Notes: generated from the letters alone by a model not told the origin. DNA of 64,000 nt from Sacculina carcini (GCA_916048095.2 OU696575.1:6834001-6898000), one strand, 5' to 3'; positions 43,723 to 54,479 are shown, counted from the first letter of the stretch. Made by a program: numbers and translations.

Positions 43723-44823
43723 GTGCCTGTCACACCCATAGTATCAAATGCTGCAGTGGTCGGTGAAGAGACGGCGAGCGCCATTCACTCAAGCATCGTT
43801 CCTGTGTGGGTGTACCATCATGAACGACCAAAAATAGTGTCATACGCGGTGCTCGACGAGCAATCTGACGCGTCATTTATAGCTGAAAAGTGTCTGGGTC
43901 TATTGGGCACCCCTAGCTTAAGTGTGGATGTGCGCATTACAACATTGGCGGGCGAAGCGGTTGTATCATCTCGGCGCACACAAGGGCTGGTGGTGCGTGG
44001 TTTCAACGGGGGCCCAGAGGCGCGAATCCCACCGACGTACTCACGTTTGGAGATTCCATCACGACGCGAGCATATACCGCGTCCTGAAACGTGTCGAAAA
44101 TGGTCCCATTTGACTGCTATATCGACGGCATTGATGCCATACGACCCCGACGTGCCGGTTGATATGCTGATAGGCGCTGACTGTTCGTGGGCATTGAAAA
44201 CAGAAAGGGTGATATCGAGTGGCCCCACACAGCCATACGCGGTAGAAACGGCGTTGGGTTGGGGAATTGTTGGTCGAGTAAGCCCAGGGAGTTCAACAGT
44301 GCCGGAGTCGACTCGGTCATTGAGCTGCTTTAAGTCCGTCACTCAGTGTAAAGAGGTTTTCTTGCCGTCACGAGACCGTAATGTGGATGTGTTGAAATGG
44401 AAGCAAAGGCCATATTCGTATGAAGACACCCGCTTCATAACAGCAATGGAGGAAGGTGTACAGCGACTTGAAGATGGTCGTTTTGAAGATACGCACCGTT
44501 TAATGCTGGACGCTCGATCTTGCCGGATAATCGGTCTGCTGTTCTAATGCGCCTATATCATCGGAAGAAGCGGTTGAAGAGTGATGACTCCTTTCGTTGC
44601 GCCTGTGTGCAGGATCTGTAGTTCAGAAGTAAATGGCAGCGCAATCGAAGGAATTTGCAGGTACGAGACATTGTGATTACGTCGGAGGAAGGGACTCCCC
44701 GCAGTCAATGGCCACTTGGTCGTGTAGTACAAGTTTATCCTGATCCTAACGGGCTAGTGAGAAAGGTGAAGTTGTCCTTGAGGGAAAGGAATCTGGATAC
44801 AAACGGAGACACAGGAGAGATGT
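43723..44823 (+). pseudogene. BEL/Pao pol remnant: protease and C-terminal domain, RT to integrase deleted
   Basis: Frame 43723-44547 encodes a BEL/Pao retropepsin-like domain: SYAVLDEQSDASFIAEKCLG (active-site region DEQSD), PDVPVDMLIGADCSW and VETALGWGIVG. The linker towards RT (GRFEDTHRL, then LPDNRSAVLMRLYHRKKRLK in a shifted frame) follows. Soon after come the last pol residues, VRDIVITSEEGTPRSQWPLG, RVVQVYPDPNGLVRKVKL. The RT, RNase H and integrase between them are missing, so a deletion of about 3 kb is inferred. It starts abruptly at the LINE-e edge. Confidence 0.8.
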
Positions 44824-46010
44824 GACTTATGTCTGATTCATGAGCGAATTGTTTCATAATCAGTCATTGCTTTCTTGTGTCGTATGTGTGGGGTTGATGT
44901 TTTTCGGCGTTCGTATCGGATGCGACCGAGTTTTAGCTCCAATTTTATTTGATGTCTTTATCGTGACGTTTTTGTTGTTGCTGCTATATTATGCGGACTT
45001 GTTAGGTCGAGGGTATATTCTGTCGGCTGTTAGTATGTTACTTATGTTCCTATGATACATGCAAGCACTATTTTGGTGTAATACGCTATGTTAGGTGATG
45101 TGACGTGTCTGTGTATGTAAATTTACTCACAACCGGGTGTCCCCGTCGAGGAGACTTTGTGCTGTTCTGTGACGTTGTGGGTGTAATGTTAATGTGTTAT
45201 TTGGTATGTGTTATAAATAGTTGAGTCGTTTATTTCTTCGAAGCTATTCTCACTTTGATGAATGCTAATTCATCAAAGCTATTCTGTTTGTCATGCTAAT
45301 TGTCAGGTTACAGTTTGTCGCTGCGTGGGGTTTCGTGTGGCGTCGGACGTTTACTGGGTGTGCTGTGCCAATTATGGACTTATTTGTACTGTTGGTTAAG
45401 TCGTCGGGCTTCGTGTCGCACTCTAGTTAGGCGCATGTGAAGTGTGTTGATGTTGGTAAATCGGGCGCGATATAGGGGAGCCATGTGGCTGCGCCTATTT
45501 TGTAGCAAATCGTTAGAGTTGGCTTACCCGCGGAATGTATAATGTACAATGTATATTATGGGGAATTGTTTGTTAGGAGTTGTGTATTAAATTTATAATT
45601 TTCATTGGTATACTTGTGTATGTGGAGAATACTGGAAAATGAGTTGTCTTTGTTCGAGCATGAACGGCAGTGTAGCGAAGAATCAGGATGCGTTGGCTTT
45701 GCTGGGAACGTGGAATGAGCTTTCTCATATCTGTGGATGGTAATATAGTATGGTTCCCAACATAGAAATGGTGGATTAGAGAATTGGAAACGATTTGCAG
45801 GTTTTGTTCATGTGAGAGAGGTTATCGAGATGAGATATGCATATAAATCTCATGATTGTTTGTCGCCGCTGTATATTATAGTTGCGCAGTGTGGTCTGGT
45901 GTCGTTTTGGGTTCGGTTAGTTGCGATTAATCGTCATATCTAATATATAGGTTGGTTGCAATGTTTGGTTGGGAGTTGTCGTTTATGTTGTTAGTATGTG
46001 TCCTCAATAT
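44824..46010. other. BEL 3' region, probable LTR
   Basis: No supported gene. A hydrophobic frame (44840-45055) has no known domain. A TTATAAATAG box lies at 45211-45220, followed 33 bases later by an 11-bp perfect hairpin (45253-45263 with 45268-45278, loop GCTA). This fits an LTR promoter, but no second LTR copy is in the window to define its ends. Confidence 0.4.
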
Positions 46011-46018
46011 TTACGCAT

Positions 46019-47151
46019 GAATTGTTCCGCACGAAGGGCGGGTAAAATGCTACTGGGATCAAAGTAAACTACTGAATTTTACTGTGTAATTTAATTGGTT
46101 TAATTTCAAGTTGCATACGCCTAAGTTGCATACGCTTAAGTTGCATAAGGATATGGGTTGTAATATCATGCAATGTCAACTATATGCATATGCTGTTTTA
46201 GCGGAAGCATTAATCTGGAATTATAGATGACAGAAAGTTGCACTGTTTTGATAGTGTTACACTTCTGAATTACTACACACGAAGGACGAGTGTGAATTTG
46301 AGCAGTGTTGAGGAAAAATACTTCGTCAATAATTAACACAAGAATTTACAAATTTATATTTTTCTATTGGATAAGCTTTTTGCTTTTAGATTCATTATAT
46401 TTTATTAATTGTTCCGCACGACGGGCGGGTTTAAATATGATTCAGTTCGAGGGAAAATATTTGGCCACATCTAATATATACACATTCATATTCAGACTTT
46501 TCTATTGGTTAAAACGTTTTAAGGGTTTACTTTTTATTTTTAAATTTCTAATCGTTTTTTATTAACTCAATATTTATTTTACTTTATTTATTTTTCTGCA
46601 CAGCGGGCGGGTTTTAATGCTAGATGATGATGTTAAGTTATACATATAGTTCGGAAACATTATGATAAAACAGTTTTGTCATTTTTCAGTTTTGTTTTGA
46701 ATTAGCGGGCAGGTTTAAATATAGGTTTAATATGGTTTAGGCAAACTATTTTGTCAAAATAAAAAAATATATATAGATTTTGATTTTTATGAGTTTACTC
46801 TTTTCTTTTTTAATTCATATTCCTTTTTTCTTATTAATTGAATACAAATTAAATAGTATGAATTGTTACGCACGATGGGCGGGTTTACATGCTAGAATTT
46901 TCATTGTTTTGTACGTGTTAGTGTTCTGAATTATTCCGCACGACGGGTAGGTTTATATATGAGGCGGGTTGAGGGAAAATATTATGTCAAAATAAAAATA
47001 AATATATTCACACTTGGACTTTTCTATGGAGTAAGACACCTATGAGTTTCCATTTTTCTTTTTTAATTTGGATTATTTTTTATGAATATAAATTTTTATA
47101 CATATTAATTTCATTTTATGAATTCCTCCGCACAACCGGCGGGTTTTAATG

Positions 47152-47154
<3 letters not shown>
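46019..47154. repeat. AT-rich repeat array with conserved CCGCAC...GGGCGGGTTT core
   Basis: A core close to GAATTGTTCCGCACGACGGG then CGGGTTTTAATGCTA recurs at 46019, 46406, 46600, 46699, 46860, 46928 and 47120, with a degenerate copy at 46266. Cores ending ATGCTA (46019, 46600, 46860, 47120) alternate with cores ending AAATATGA or similar (46406, 46699, 46928). Between cores the AT-rich spacers share blocks such as GAGGGAAAATAT and ACTTTTCTATTGG. The last three ATGCTA cores are spaced 260 bp apart. No coding potential. Confidence 0.75.

Positions 47155-47157
<3 letters not shown>

Positions 47158-47220
<63 letters not shown>
47158..47220. repeat. (TA)n microsatellite
   Basis: About 31 TA units at the outer (3') end of the left Penelope-like copy. 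Confidence 0.95.
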
Positions 47221-47223
<3 letters not shown>

Positions 47224-48590
47224 GTTGGTGTAGCCAGGTAGAATATTCTCTCTCAAACAAACGAGATTAAAATCGATTGCGCATTCGCAGTTGACTAGTT
47301 TTTTCCGCGTTGTTTCGATATTCCTTGCGAGTTGCTGGTCTCTTTTGTCAAGTCTGTTCAGCAATTGACCGATGTTTTGTTGGCGTAATATTTCGGAGTT
47401 AACTATCTCCATTCTCACACACTGGTAGACATTGGTGGTATTTATTCCTCGAGACGTCTTTCGGCTAACATTAGCCATCTTCAGGAGTTACACTGACCAG
47501 AAATTCAAATTACAGTGCTAAGATACAATATAAAACATGAAATCGTTAAGCACGTGCTTAAATATACAGGGTACCTCTCATGCAACAACAGTTGAAATCT
47601 AACAATTAAAACACAATACAATTATTACATGAAAGATATATATACATATATACACATATATCCACACACATACATATACATGCATGCATATACACACAAA
47701 CATATACATACATACACACACATACATATACATATATATCGGCGTCGTCACGCTTGTGCTGCAGCAAGGGCACACCCAGTCGGCTCAGACCGTGGGGCTC
47801 TCTGAGTCGGTAAAATGCCGTTTTCTTCAACTTGCACGTTCATGGCTGGTCTCAAGTTGGTGATGTAAATTGCTTCAAGCAGTTTCAGACGCCGTATGTC
47901 ACGTTCTTGGTCAATGATTTCTGTGCTTTCTACTATCTGCTCCCTATTGATCTTTTGTTTGTGCACCGAGATGTTGTGCTTTTGGATTGCACCATTGCTG
48001 AGGTGGCACGTCAGCCGTCGCGACAGCGTTGTGGTCGTCATACCGATGTATGAATGAGGCCCACACTCCTCATTTGGACATGTGTATGGGTATACGAAAT
48101 GGTGCTGCTGCAACTTGCTGGGCTTGTTTTTCATAATAACATTGGCAGTTTTTCGCGACTGATAATATACTACCAATTTGACCTTTTTGTGTCGCTGGTG
48201 GCCTTCACGTTTTTTGCGATAATTTCTCGCATGATTCTTTCATCTACACGATATGCAGAGCTCATGATGTTTTTGTAGTAAATATTAATCGCTTGTGCAT
48301 CTTCATTTTCGGGCACATCGCGAATGAATTGTTTGTTAAGCGTTTCCTTTATAACTTTGGACACATCTTCATTTGAGTAGCCGTTGTTCACGAGTACCTG
48401 TGTCAAGCGCTCAAGCTCGTGATGTGTTGACTCCCAGTCTGAGCAGTGGGTGATTGCACGACGAACGTAGGCGCTGATGGTGGAGCGTTTGTATTTGTTC
48501 GGGCACTCGCTTGCAGCATTGAGGCACAGTCCTTCATTCGTCGGCTTCGTGTACACACCCGTTTTCATCTTTCGTCCTTCGAGTTGCATA
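47221..48590 (-). mobile_element. Penelope-like element, left copy (minus strand), 5'-truncated
   Basis: On the minus strand, frame 48170-48589 encodes the end of a Penelope-type reverse transcriptase (GRKMKTGVYTKPTNEGLCLN, then CPNKYKRSTISAYVRRAI). After a frameshift at 48170, frame 47748-48176 encodes the GIY-YIG endonuclease (CPNEECGPHSYIGMTTTTLS, then RRLTCHLSNGAIQKH). Downstream lie a UTR and a new ATG frame (47221-47478; MANVSRKTSRGINTTNVYQC) that looks like the N-terminus of the next ORF copy. This is as expected in tandem Penelope copies with pseudo-LTRs. It ends in (TA)n. Confidence 0.85.
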
Positions 48591-49533
48591 TTGGTAGTAT
48601 ATTATCAGTCGCGAAAAACTGTCAATGTTATTATGAAAAACAGGCCCATGATGGAGAAGCCCAGCAAGTTGCAGCAGCACCATGTCGTATACCGATACAC
48701 CTGTCCAAATGAGGAGTGTGGGCCTCATTCATACATCGGTATGACGACCACAACGCTGTCGCGACGGCTGACGTGCCACCTCAGCAATGGTGCAATCCAA
48801 AAGCACAACATCTCGGTGCACAAACAAAAGATCAGTAGGGAGCAGATAGTAGAAAGCACAGAAATCATTGACCAAGAACGTGACATACGGCGTCTGAAAC
48901 TGCTTGAAGCAATTTATATCACCAACTTGAGACCAGCCATGAACGTGCAAGTTGAAGAAAACGGCATTTTACCGACTCAGAGAGCCCCACGGTCTGAGCC
49001 GACTGGGTGTGCCCTTGCTGCAGCACAAGCGTGACGACGCCGATATATATGTATATGTATGTGTGTGTATGTATGTATATGTTTGTGTGTATATGCATGC
49101 ATGTATATGTATGTGTGTGGATATATGTGTATATATGTATACATATCTTTCATGTAATAATTGTATTGTGCTTTAATTGTTAGATTTCAACTGTTGTTGC
49201 ATGAGAGGTACCCTGTATATTTAAGCACGTGTTTAACGATTTCATGTTTTGTATTGTATCTTAGCACTGTAATTTGAATTTCTGGTCAGTGTAACTCCTG
49301 AAGATGGCTAATGTTAGCCGAAAGACGTCTCGAGGAATAAATACCACCAATGTCTACCAGTGTGTGAGAATGGAGATAGTTAACTCCGAAATATTACGCC
49401 AACAAAACATCGGTCAATTGCTGAACAGACTTGACAAAAGAGACCAGCAACTCGCAAGGAATATCGAAACAACGCGGAAAAAACTAGTCAACTGCGAATG
49501 CGCAATCGATTTTAATCTCGTTTGTTTGAGAGA

Positions 49534-49537
<4 letters not shown>
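48591..49537 (+). mobile_element. Penelope-like element, right copy (plus strand), 5'-truncated
   Basis: This is the mirror image of the left copy. It begins at TTGGTAGTATATTATCAG, with the GIY-YIG domain (frame to 49034: HSYIGMTTTTLSRRLTCHLS) and the same downstream ATG frame (49304 on, MANVSRKTSRGINTTN). It has about 13 bp that the left copy lacks (near 48645). It lacks the RT segment entirely. The two copies meet head to head, with a 414-bp single-copy centre (48177-48590) belonging to the left one. Confidence 0.85.

Positions 49538-49624
<87 letters not shown>
49538..49624. repeat. (TA)n microsatellite
   Basis: About 43 TA units directly at the outer end of the right Penelope-like copy. 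Confidence 0.95.
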
Positions 49625-49627
<3 letters not shown>

Positions 49628-50142
49628 AGGACTGCTGAATGCTATTTAGTAGTCCTTGATATAAACAAATATTAATATAAAAAATTATATCATAATATCA
49701 CATATGAAATATTGGGATTTTCTATGATGTATAAACGTTTTCCTAACTAGGTCACGATATCATCATCAAATGTATTATACTAAATTTTCCATCATAATAT
49801 TTCATTATATTCAATATTTTCACCTACTTTTAATTAATCAATCTAGCACTCCCTTCATAACTTGGGATGTTTGAAATCAGTAATAAAAAATGTAAGATGT
49901 AAATAGGAAATATCAAAAGTTATGAAAATATATATCAATATATACAAATACAAATTATTTCTTGCATAATTAACAGCCAATCATTTCATTTAGATACAAT
50001 TTGTTTTCATTTTTCAATTTTATCAATCATATTTCATTTGGATCAAATCAGATTTCATTTGCATCAAATCAGGTTTCATTTGGATCAACTCAATTTGTAA
50101 ATGGTATAGACTCTATACCATTTACATTTACAGCCTTCGATA
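49625..50142. other. AT-rich spacer with small palindromes and 21-bp repeats
   Basis: No gene. TATCAAGGACT (about 49623-49633) is repeated inverted 17 bases later. Three copies of a 21-bp unit like ATTTCATTTGGATCAAATCAG lie at about 50029-50092. A hairpin GTAAATGGTATAG, loop ACT, CTATACCATTTAC occupies 50097-50125. Confidence 0.7.
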
Positions 50143-50150
50143 CTCTATAG

Positions 50151-50475
50151 CAGTGGTCCCCAACCCCCGGGCCGAGGACCGGTACCGGTCCGTGGGTCGT
50201 TTGGTGCCGGGCCGCACAGAAATAATAAATGACTTACATTGCTTCCGTTTTATTGATTTCGGAATCTGAACGATGTTGGAGGACGCTGTTGAAGCAAACG
50301 GGTAGAGTGAATTTGTGTTTATCATTAGCGTTATATTTAGAAAATACAACAGTTTTCATGCAGGTCATATCATGTTATTTTGTTGTATTTATGCGCCATT
50401 CCTCAAAGGCCGGTCCCTGAAAATATTGTCTGACATTAAACCGGTCCGTGGCGCAAAAAAGGTTGGGGACCGCTG
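50151..50475 (-). mobile_element. hAT-3, 325-bp non-autonomous hAT element
   Basis: The ends are CAGTGGTCCCCAACC and GGTTGGGGACCGCTG, 15-bp terminal inverted repeats with one mismatch. The octamer CTCTATAG is duplicated perfectly (50143-50150 and 50476-50483). Subterminal CCGGTCCGTGG words occur in both halves, on opposite strands. On the minus strand the start (CAGCGGTCCCCAACC, a T-rich run, then the CGCCACGGACCGGTTTAATG block) resembles, from memory, the SPIN/OC1 group of hAT elements known from many animals. No coding sequence. Confidence 0.85.
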
Positions 50476-51344
50476 CTCTATAGTATAGAGTATCGAAGGC
50501 TTTGGATAGGTCCAGAAATACTCCCATTACATGTGTACTATTGTCCAAATTTGTATATACTTCGGAGACAAAATTAAGAATAGCTGTTTCCGTGGAGTAT
50601 TTTGTTCTAAATCCATATTGATTTTGATATATCAAGTTATTAGTCTCAAGGTAATTGATCATCCTTATAGCTAGCACTTTTTCAATTATTTTGCTGCACG
50701 CCGGTAACAGTGATATAGGACGATAATTGTTTATGTCAGATTTATCCCCTGATTTATATATTGGAATCACTTTTGCCTGTTTCAAGCTATCCGGGCAGAC
50801 AACGGATATGGTCAGATTCACTATGTGTGCCAGAGACTGACTTATGTATGGTCGTAACTCCCGTAGGATTTCTGGCGGAATATCATCAAATCCCGATTAC
50901 TCTTTATTGAAGTCGGCCAGATATCCATAAATCTCATTGGGCTCAGTGGGATGTAAGAACATTGATGTTTCCGTGGAGTAGTTTAAGTATCGAGTAAAGT
51001 CATAGTTATTGGTGTCGATATCAGCTGTATTCCCTATTCTCAGAAAATGGTCGTTCAGTTTGTTGGCGATTTCCACATCAGAGCTGTGTCCGGTCGACAG
51101 GTCAGGTTTCACTGCGGAACTTCTTCCTAGTATTGTGTTGATTAATTTCCCGTGCTTTTTTGGATTCCCTTGAGCTTCTTCTAATTGTTTTTTGAAGTAG
51201 TTGTTTTTTGCAGATATTCCAATTGCCCAATATCTCCTAAAATTATCCATTGATTTTTTGTGAAATGATCGTCGTTGGGTTTTGTGCTGGCTAGAAGCAT
51301 TGGATTGGATTATATAAAACTGCGAAACTAATGGATCGTGATCG

Positions 51345-51385
51345 TGAATAAAGTAAAGTGAAAAGTAAAGTAAAGTAAAGTAGTA
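51345..51385. repeat. (AAAGT)n microsatellite
   Basis: Roughly eight AAAGT-type units, expanded inside the LINE-f endonuclease/connector region and breaking its frame. Confidence 0.85.
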
Positions 51386-51588
51386 AAGTGATCGGAAATG
51401 TCGCTGTAAATGATGTAATTGCCTGTATTGTTGTGGAAATTCGTCGTCCAAACGTGATCGATCAAAGTGGCTGAGGTGTCAGTGACTCTAGTGGGTTTAG
51501 AGTGGGTGCAACGAGAATGAGAACATGAGGTGTCTGAATTAATCGACGTAATTATCCTGACTCAGCAGGTCTATATTGAAATCACCGA

Positions 51589-51706
51589 AGACAAAGACAC
51601 CTTATTTATCCTCGTGTGTAACTAACAGTAAGTCTTGCAATTTATTAAGACAAAGACACCATATTTATCCTCGTGTGTAACTAACAGTAAGTCTTGCAAT
51701 TTCTTA
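51589..51706. repeat. 59-bp tandem duplication in LINE-f
   Basis: AGACAAAGACACC through GTCTTGCAATTT..TTAAG occurs twice (starts 51589 and 51648) with a couple of changes. Confidence 0.85.
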
Positions 51707-51800
51707 AGGAATTTGTTTTGATCAGAGTTAGGCGGCCTATATACGCAGATAAGCCAGTACTACAAGAATCTAAGGATGAACCAAGCCTGTGGTTCCCTAC

Positions 51801-53538
51801 AAATGACCCTATGTGAATGCGCGCGTACATCTACACACATTTAAAACGTTGGTAGGTAGCTCCGATTGGTACAGTCACCAATAGAAAAATGGGCCTTGAA
51901 GCGTTTTTCCTAAATATGCACATGCTCACTCGTAGAAAAACAAACCACCGATCAACGATTTGATTCGATTTAATTGCCACACATAACTCGTAAAAATAGT
52001 AAGAAATACAGGGCTGAAAACATAAGAGATGAAAAACGAAAACAGATGGAGCATGCAATGAACACATGTGGAAAAGACGCTCAGAACGAAATTCCCAAAA
52101 ACTTACGTTTGGGGCCTACAATACGACTACACCAATTAATTCATTATTACAATGTTCGTCTAAGAGCAGTTGCTAGACGAACATAGCCGTATGTCTATTT
52201 TTTCTGATGATTTTCGTGTGAACTGTTTTTTCCTGGCAATAAATTTACAATTTACAACACGACAAACACCATAATACAAGGTTCCTCAAAAGTTCTATAT
52301 CAAAGAAATTACTCACTGAAAAATAACATTGCACGCAAAATCGATGTGAGCCTGTAATATGATAGCAGAACTATTTTCCAATGGTAAAACCAATTTTAGA
52401 AGACACCATTCCCACAACAAAACAATGGAATTGGTCCTTACAAACTTCCACTGCAACGAAAATAAGACACCAGAATAAGCACTCAAGTAAATAAAGGCCC
52501 CAATACGACTTATTAAATCAATGTGGACTCAGAATATGATAGCAAGAAACTATTCAAACAACAAATGCAATTTCATAACAGATAATAACAAACCCTAAAC
52601 GTTTCAGTGAAGGAATTCATGTCCAGTGAAGGCATTAAATGCCTTAAATGCGTCGCAAGCGTCGAAGTCGCATCTTGGGCCAGGTCGCATCTTGGGCCGT
52701 CACACCGGGTTGAGTCGTAAAACCAAGCTTCGCCAGAGTGGAGAAGTCCATGACAACTTCTGAAAATCTGGTATCGATGATGAAAAAATAATTCATAGCC
52801 TCTGAAAAATTTCCTTGCCAGCGGCAAACTCATGACCGAAACACTAGCACCAATGTCTACCCGCGGTTCAATGACTTCTGATTGACCTGTTTAATATTAC
52901 TCCAAATATGAGAGTCAAACGACCAATTCGCAGTTTATTCATCGCAGGGTAAGGTACAGCTCATTGCATGAACATCAAGAAGACGACACACAATCACAAA
53001 TGATTCCAAAAAAGCGATTCTTCGACAAAAATCATGTTAAAATCAAACAAATAAACACACTGCTTCCAACAGAAATGCGACATAATATTGCTGAGTTGAT
53101 GAGTGCAATACACGCACACAGACACATTCACAACAGCATATTACAACCAATCAATAGGTTCACAACCTAGACAAAAATTATCTAGCAAAAATTATGTACA
53201 CACGCACCGACAGACATACCAATGTCATATATGCAAAGTAAGATGGTGGCCACGAGAGATGAGTGATTAAATGAAAATCAACATATTGGTTAGAGACAAA
53301 CATACGCGCATATATACAAGCACACGCGCATGAACACAAATGCATACATACACATGTGCACTCACACAGACACATGCACGTACAAACTGATATACATATA
53401 CATAATATTGAAAATATGTATACACCATAAAACCTCTTAAACTATTTCAACGGCACTTCTAAGTAAACGCCACTTTTGATGAATTATCCTCTTTTGGCAG
53501 TAGCTATTACTTATTTTTATTAGTAAAATTGTAATTAC
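51801..53538. other. No gene recognised
   Basis: A moderately AT-rich stretch with only short open frames and no known domain. Small features: a 15-bp direct repeat GTCGCATCTTGGGCC at about 52666 and 52683, and CA-type simple sequence at 53195-53400. Confidence 0.6.
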
Positions 53539-53775
53539 TAGGGCTGTCAAGAAGTAACTTAAAAATGATAAAATAGTAAATTCAATTTCTAGACAAAGTA
53601 ACCTAAAAGGTTACCAATAGATAAGAAAGTAACTTGGTAAAATAATAACATTAATTTAAAAACTAATAAATTCTTAATAATTGTTGTAGACAACTTTCTT
53701 ATGTAGTTTTAGGTTGCATATGCATGGAAAAGTTACCTTTAAGTGAAAAGTAACTATCAACGTTTGACAACCCTC
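53539..53775. mobile_element. hAT-1C, 237-bp MITE of the hAT-1 family
   Basis: The left end is TAGGGCTGTCAAGAAGTAAC and the right end is TCAACGTTTGACAACCCTC. The flanks GTAATTAC (53531-53538) and GTAATTAT (53776-53783) form an 8-bp duplication with one mismatch. It shares the terminal TAGGGCTGTCAA and GTTACTTT/AAAGTAAC words with hAT-1A and hAT-1B but is much shorter. Confidence 0.8.
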
Positions 53776-53783
53776 GTAATTAT

Positions 53784-54318
53784 TAAACAGTAATACACAT
53801 GTTGTCTGGATCTATTTTGAATTCACAAAAATTACCATATGCTCTCAGAGTTTTGACCGGTTAGTCGGAAAATAGAGCGGCATCGTCTAATTGAACGGCA
53901 CTACGAGGAAAGGTATGAAAAATAGAACGGCATGCCGCTCAAACAGAAATTCTACGGTATATACACACACGCACAATATTATAAAATAATCCAAAAATGC
54001 CGGGAAAGACGGCAAAAATACTTATACATGCATACATAAAGACACAAGCCTTCGCACATGTACAAGCACACACGCGCACACACACGCGCACATTCAAACG
54101 CAGTCAAACCGCACGAAATCTGTGTACGCATGTACGTGCGCGTAAGGGTGTATGTCTCGGCGTCTGTGCACATATGAGTGTGCATATATCTGAATACGCC
54201 AGTATGTGTACGTATATACGTGTGTGTTTATGTCCATATAGATACGAACTCATGTCTGCATGTGTTTGCGTGTGTGTCTGGCCTATGCGTGTAGGAGTAT
54301 GCGTGTGTCTTGATAAGA
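53784..54318. other. 3' flank of the host gene, simple sequence
   Basis: Downstream (minus sense) of the TOCA-like stop codon. Contains degenerate CA/TG microsatellites (about 53955-54310), whose long frames are artefacts. A polyadenylation site could not be fixed. Confidence 0.5.
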
Positions 54319-54479
54319 TCATTGTGTCTGGTAGAGTGTGATGTGCAGGTAGGTAGTGGGTACAAAACCTTCCTCAAGACTGTGCTGCCGTCGCACGCGC
54401 GTCCACCCGTCGCCCTGGTCCGGCTCAATCACTAACAGTGTCTCATTGGCACACACCGGAATTGCTCCGTCGTTGCAGC
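54319..54479 (-). CDS. Host gene, last coding exon: SH3 domain end of a CIP4/TOCA-type adaptor
   Basis: On the minus strand the exon begins after an AG acceptor (GCGGTGTGTGCAG, 54480-54492) and ends at TGA 54319-54321. It encodes NETLLVIEPDQGDGWTRVRR, then EEGFVPTTYLHITL. These are the second half of an SH3 domain with its GDGW tryptophan and the P-T-x-Y ligand-pocket residues, in the form typical of CIP4/TOCA-1/FBP17 proteins (DKGDGWTRxRR...GYVPTSYxxV). Such F-BAR adaptors link membrane curvature to Cdc42, N-WASP and dynamin. The reading phase (2 bases to complete a codon) fits the upstream exon exactly. Too short to stand out as an open frame. Confidence 0.85.

Larger units (their letters stand above)
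50484..51800 (-). pseudogene. LINE-f endonuclease-reverse transcriptase fragment
   Basis: On the minus strand, 51420-51600 carries VFGDFNIDLLSQDN and the end of an apurinic endonuclease (VTDTSATLIDHVWT, then SDISDH) in broken frames. Frames 50897-51451 and 50484-50821 carry the connector, then SLKQAKVIPIYKSGDKSDIN, NYRPISLLPACSKIIEKVLA, YQNQYGFRTKYSTETAIL and FLDLSKAFDTL. The copy ends exactly after this first catalytic block, at the palindrome holding hAT-3. An in-frame TAA near 50898 splits it. CR1/Rex-like by motif style. Confidence 0.8.

Noticed and set aside
47158..49624. The fold-back as a long-TIR DNA transposon
   Set aside because: The arms encode the Penelope GIY-YIG endonuclease, the inner ends are unequal, and no target duplication flanks the outer ends; two opposed retroelement copies explain it better.
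53997..54341. Frames rich in Cys, Val, His and Thr over CA/TG tracts
   Set aside because: Simple-sequence artefacts with no conserved motif.
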